From: Alentia gelatinosa | Taxonomy: Eukaryota; Annelida; Polychaeta; Phyllodocida; Polynoidae | Assembly: GCA_950022655.1 (NCBI GenBank) | Contig: OX465581.1 | Span: forward strand, 106,747,125-106,811,124 | Reading direction: 5' to 3' | DNA length: 64,000 nucleotides | Shown here: in pieces, positions 60,083 to 64,000 of the stretch | How positions within the stretch are numbered: the first letter of the stretch is position 1 | Layout of the letters: every line of letters begins with the position of its first letter | The notes under the pieces: generated by a model | Seen by the model: only the letters and a program-made list of their open reading frames with translations | The model's database searches: none | What the model was told of the DNA's origin: nothing | Translations under genes and position numbers: made by a program

Positions 60083-60330
60083 CGCCATCGAGTTTGGAGT
60101 GCGCAGTACATATAAACGAGGCGATAGCCGAGTGAATATTCTGAAACACTCCAAACGAGATGGCAAATGTGGACTCAGACCAAGCACGAATATGTTTCTG
60201 ATTTCATCTGAGCCTGGAAATATTTGAAATCTGTTTATCACCCATTGAGTATGAGTTAGCATACTCACAAGCCTATCGAGTACAAGTTCCTTGTGGCAAG
60301 CCTATGGACGTTTATATCAGGCTATGATAA
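60083..60330 (+). mobile_element. Composite hairpin + TIR repeat, divergent copy 4
   Basis: Bases 60083-60165 form a hairpin: CGCCATCGAGTTTGGAGTG pairs with CACTCCAAACGAGATGGC around a GGCGATAGCC loop that resembles the GGCGAAGCC loop of copy 2. The downstream module is recognisable by ATATGTTTCTGATTTCATCT, CCCATTGAGTATGAGTTAGC, GAGTACAAGTTCCT and AAGCCTATGGACG in the same order as the other copies. Its ends read CATCTGAGCCTG and CAGGCTATGATAA: the core CACCCCG of the other copies is replaced at both ends by AGCCTG, so the ends still pair. It is the only copy found in the right half of the window. Confidence 0.65.
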
Positions 60331-61666
60331 TGATGTAGTTTTTGGTAATCTAATTTCAATTTATAGATATTTTGTACTTTTCCCCTTGTCCCCCCATTTC
60401 CGTTATCCTTTGTAGCCAATATAAATCGTAGGTGACAAGATATTTGATTTTAGATATTTAGATATTTTATTGCGGACGTAGCATGGAATCAATATGTTAA
60501 ATGTTTATGCTACATGACCTGATATATAAGTCGAAATGAAAATCTGGTCATAAGACAAACGAGTTGAAACCCGCTGAACTGTCAAATAGGAACAGAGAGT
60601 GTCATCTCTCCATCATCATTATCATTTCTATAACATTGGGGATCCATGCAGCAATACATCTGGCCTCTGCCGACCCCTCCACGCGGTGCTCACTGCGTGC
60701 TACGCGGATGGTCCCGTCACCGGCTCCTCCAGGCGGGCCGCGGGGTGGGGAGGCGCCGCCGGGGCAGGGTGCGCGGAATGCGGCCAGTCCTCCACGGTGG
60801 GCAGGGCGCCGTTCACGCACGGTTAGTGTTTCAAGGAAGGAGGGGGGGGGGGGTGATTAATGGTCCCCGATGAAAGACGCTACGTTCGTGTGAAGTGGTG
60901 GGGTGGGGTTCTACAAGCTCCATCGGGGTGTGGGGGCTGAGGTGGAAGGCGGTCGTGTTGCTGGAGGAGGGGAGGGGGCGTTCTGCGCAGATGTAGAGGG
61001 TACTGGAGGCGGATCGGCTGGGGCTGGGTGGGAGGGGGTAGTTAGGAGACGGACAAACCGTTAGGTCGTTACCTTATCGGCGTACCAGACCAATACGGCG
61101 AGCAGGGACCAGGGTGAGGAGAGACGCTAAGCATCACCCCACACCGAACACCGTGCCCCGTTTGCCCTTAGCCACCCCCACCCTCACCCCAACCCCCACC
61201 CTACGACGGCTCACATAACACACACCCCCCCAACCCTACGACGGCTCACGAGGTACACAGCTGCAGAGCAAATGTAACCCCAGTGAAACATTCGCTTCAA
61301 AAGCATGGCGCGTAAATATCCAAGTAGAAGTCGCGATTCGGCCCAATCCCACACGGTCTGTCCCGTCTTTCAGTACGTGGTCAGGTTGCATCAGTATATG
61401 CTAGATGTGCCATTTACAATCTGACCAATCCGATGTGTGAATCTCTCTTGGGTTGGTAAATATATATGTATACATATATAGATGTTCTGACTTCTGTTTG
61501 TGTAACATTTATTCATGGTTAGCAATTTCAGTAGTCAGTTGACAGCTAAACTCTACCAACAGTTCTTATTATTGTTTATTAAACTCACCAGTTCTGCCAC
61601 GAGGGATAATTCTTCCACTGTCAGAAGAAACCTAAACGTATAGGAAACCTGGTGAAACATAAATAA
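60331..61666. other. Mixed interval, no gene recognised
   Basis: A GC-rich patch (60660-61250) with a 12-G run at 60842 and a 35-bp-spaced direct repeat lies between AT-rich flanks. No exon recognised. Confidence 0.4.
61198..61249. repeat. Direct repeat of a 17-base word, 35-bp spacing
   Basis: ACCCTACGACGGCTCAC occurs exactly at 61198 and 61233 within a C/A-rich stretch. Probably a small local duplication. Confidence 0.6.
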
Positions 61667-61766
61667 CCCCCCCCCCCAAAAAAAAAAAAAACACCCCACC
61701 AAAAAACCCCAAACAACAACAACAAAAACAAAAACAAAACAAACAAACAACAACAACAACAACAAC
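61667..61766. repeat. Poly-C, poly-A and CAA array
   Basis: Eleven C, fourteen A, then AACAAC and CAA units to 61766. The run could be the tail of a retroposed element, but nothing recognisable precedes it. Minus-strand frame (LLLLLLFVCFVF) is an artefact. Confidence 0.9.
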
Positions 61767-64000
61767 ATATTTAAATACTTTTCACACGAAGTATAACATA
61801 TAATAGTAACATGTGCATGCGTGTTTTCCTTATCCTGCCCTACCGACTTGGCGCGGAAGTGTGTTTGTTAGACTCCTTCATTCTTGAACTAAATTGGTAG
61901 CATTTATCACATTAAATTGACATCAAATTTTAATAAATGATGTCGTAAGCGTTATAATGATTTTTAATTATAGTGTAAATAGATGAATATATAAAACACA
62001 TCTGGAACCAGTTAGCATGTCATGCTTGAGGTTCGTAAAATTCATGATAATTCTAGAAGACTATAACTGGACATTATGAAAGCAGAAATGAGAGTTAACT
62101 TTTATGCCTCCATGTGGCAAAGCTTTTCCTTTAGCTACGCAAGTTTAATTCTAGTTGATTGAAAGAATATATCAACAATGAAATGAAATGAAATTCTTTT
62201 GACTATTTTTGTTGTAAGAAAACTATATACTGCAAGATAATCCACAAATCAAAATTCAATTAGAATAAACAATTCCTTAAATGATGGTATGCTGGAGGGA
62301 AACAAGGTCAATATCTTCAGAGAATTGCAAATGAATTAGCAAATTTCTAAATAAAAACATCTTAGTATACATCTGATGTATATGTGTCATGTCTAGGGTA
62401 AAACAAAGGTCCACTCGTTTCTCTGGCTGCACTGAAATGCCGGCCTCCTTTCTCACTGAACAAATCAATGGAAATGACAGTAAATACCCAGAACGACAAC
62501 TCAATCTGAGGCTCTCCATGTTATATGTATAGACTTTCTCTTTTGTATTAGGTTATTTATGGATGCGAGCCGTGAGACAAGCCGCAGTCTCGACGCCTTG
62601 ACAAATTGTGTGTTGCCAGTGTGTACATAGACTGCGTCCAGTCATTGCTTCGTGTATATTTGACGGGGTTCTCGTTAATTCATACATGTAAAGGTTGTTT
62701 GAACAAAGACATAGCGGGTCAAACTATTAGTGGAACAGTGTTCAAGTGTGCGATTACCAGAATTATGGGCGTGGATGTACCCCGACTGTGTTCATTCTGA
62801 CTTTGTATTAATATAACCTACTCTAATAATATACATATGACTCATTGCCATTGATTAAGAAAATATGAAATAGAAATGCAGAATATGCTTCCTCTGGTAT
62901 ATTTGCCATAGATAGCCTATATATACTGAAAAGCTGGTATTCAATACAAATGAACAAAATAAAACCACAAAGGTTTTCGATGCCCGGAGGGTAGGTCGAT
63001 GATTCTTGATTTAAACCAATTTCTCTGAGATTTACTGCCAAATAACAATAAATCCAGTTACCGTTGACTGGTACCAACTATTGCCGTTTTCCTCAGCGCA
63101 GAGGTTGCGTGCTCGCTCGTACCAGCGTGACATGGGACGTACTTTGCTGAGCGGCAGAACCAGGGAAAATCACTGGAGTGCAGGGACGGCGAAATGACAA
63201 TTAAATCTTTATGGCCGCTGGGTACGAACCAGAAATGGCAGCGTAAACACCTGCGGGTGTTAGCCCGCGGAGTTGAAATTGCCGCTCGTACGTACGTGCG
63301 CGTGTATTCCAACACCACAAAGGGGGGGAAATAATAATTTTGAAAAAATACTGAAAACATAAAAAATGAACACCGCCACCTACAAAAGAGAGAGAAAAAA
63401 ACACCACCAACAGGCTGACACGGCCCCATAAGTATGAGTTGAATGTTCGTATTTCAACTTTCATCTACTTATACTTTCTTCCGAGTATGTCAGTCCATAT
63501 ACTGCCCTAGCCGTATATCCTATGCATATAACAATCACCTGTTATCTATAATACAAGGGGATAATTCACCAATGGACTAACCGCTGTCTCCAGGTGCCTT
63601 CGAGGCGCCACACAGTGGGTTAAATATGTACTGCTAAATGTATAATTATCATTTTACAACTGCCATGTAGGTGACATGGTAATGCTGGAGAGATATCCAT
63701 TATTGACATTGGTGAATACATCATTACTTACATGCAGCCCCTATGTATATGGAACAATGGCGCCACCTAGACTGCATACATCAATATACACGTGTACGCT
63801 CAGTCCGTGCCAATGGCGCCACACGCCCCGCTACAGGAGGACGTCACATCAGTTTAAACTAATCACAATGGGCGCCCTATTCCTGAAACATCCACCCCTT
63901 TGCCTATCTCCATTGGTACTCGTGATTTAGGTGGCCCAGCTTGGTCAGACCCACAGGACAAGGCTGCACATGCAGTAGTAACCAGTGCAGTGCACGGGTT
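61767..64000. other. AT-rich right end, no gene recognised
   Basis: Nothing coding recognised. GGCGCCACCTAGACT at 63759-63773 is a weak reverse CTCF-like core (12 of 15). Confidence 0.4.

Noticed and set aside
63200..63464. Minus-strand frames with a hydrophobic start (possible secreted peptide)
   Set aside because: The hydrophobic part is derived from A-rich low-complexity sequence, and no cleavage site or family similarity is seen.

Overview
The window reads as nuclear DNA of an invertebrate animal, most likely a marine one and possibly a mollusc or other lophotrochozoan. Supporting points: a eukaryotic tRNA-Ile(AAU) with internal A and B boxes and no encoded CCA; degraded LINE-type (non-LTR) reverse transcriptase fragments; many small palindromic DNA-transposon derivatives; abundant TA, GT, TATG, ATCT and CAA microsatellites; and long mononucleotide G or C tracts. 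The lineage call is weak: it rests on texture, not on a diagnostic gene. I found no intact protein-coding gene. The longest open frames (about 160-173 codons) are what chance gives in 64 kb read on both strands, and none shows a domain I recognise.

Layout. 1-28.6 kb is AT-rich, repeat-laden, gene-free DNA. It holds a tandem duplication (7.14-7.38 kb), an 859-bp non-autonomous DNA transposon with perfect 26-bp terminal inverted repeats (9.77-10.63 kb), the tRNA (16.07-16.14 kb), a nest of mobile elements at 17.3-18.7 kb (a LINE relic on the minus strand, broken by a hairpin repeat and by two opposed ~300-bp MITE-like units), a 138-bp palindromic MITE (19.0 kb), three of the four copies of a composite hairpin-plus-TIR repeat (17.6, 20.8 and 24.2 kb) and a second LINE relic on the plus strand (22.4-23.7 kb).

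From about 28.6 kb the sequence turns GC- and CpG-rich and nearly free of transposons up to about 56 kb, apart from an AT-rich island at 40.6-43.4 kb that carries a third LINE relic. This GC-rich domain has CpG-island-like blocks, clusters of TGACAG-type and TGACG-type motifs, and unique-looking non-coding stretches that resemble developmental cis-regulatory DNA. It also has one exact and three one-mismatch matches to the CTCF core consensus, arranged forward, forward, reverse, reverse. From 56 kb to the end, AT-rich and GC-rich stretches alternate, with the fourth composite repeat copy at 60.1-60.3 kb.

Taken together this looks like a gene desert or giant intron: a repeat-rich arm next to a regulatory domain. 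The most novel items are the composite hairpin/TIR family, whose outer stem sequences differ from copy to copy while pairing is kept; the opposed MITE pair around a LINE relic; and the convergent CTCF-like motifs.
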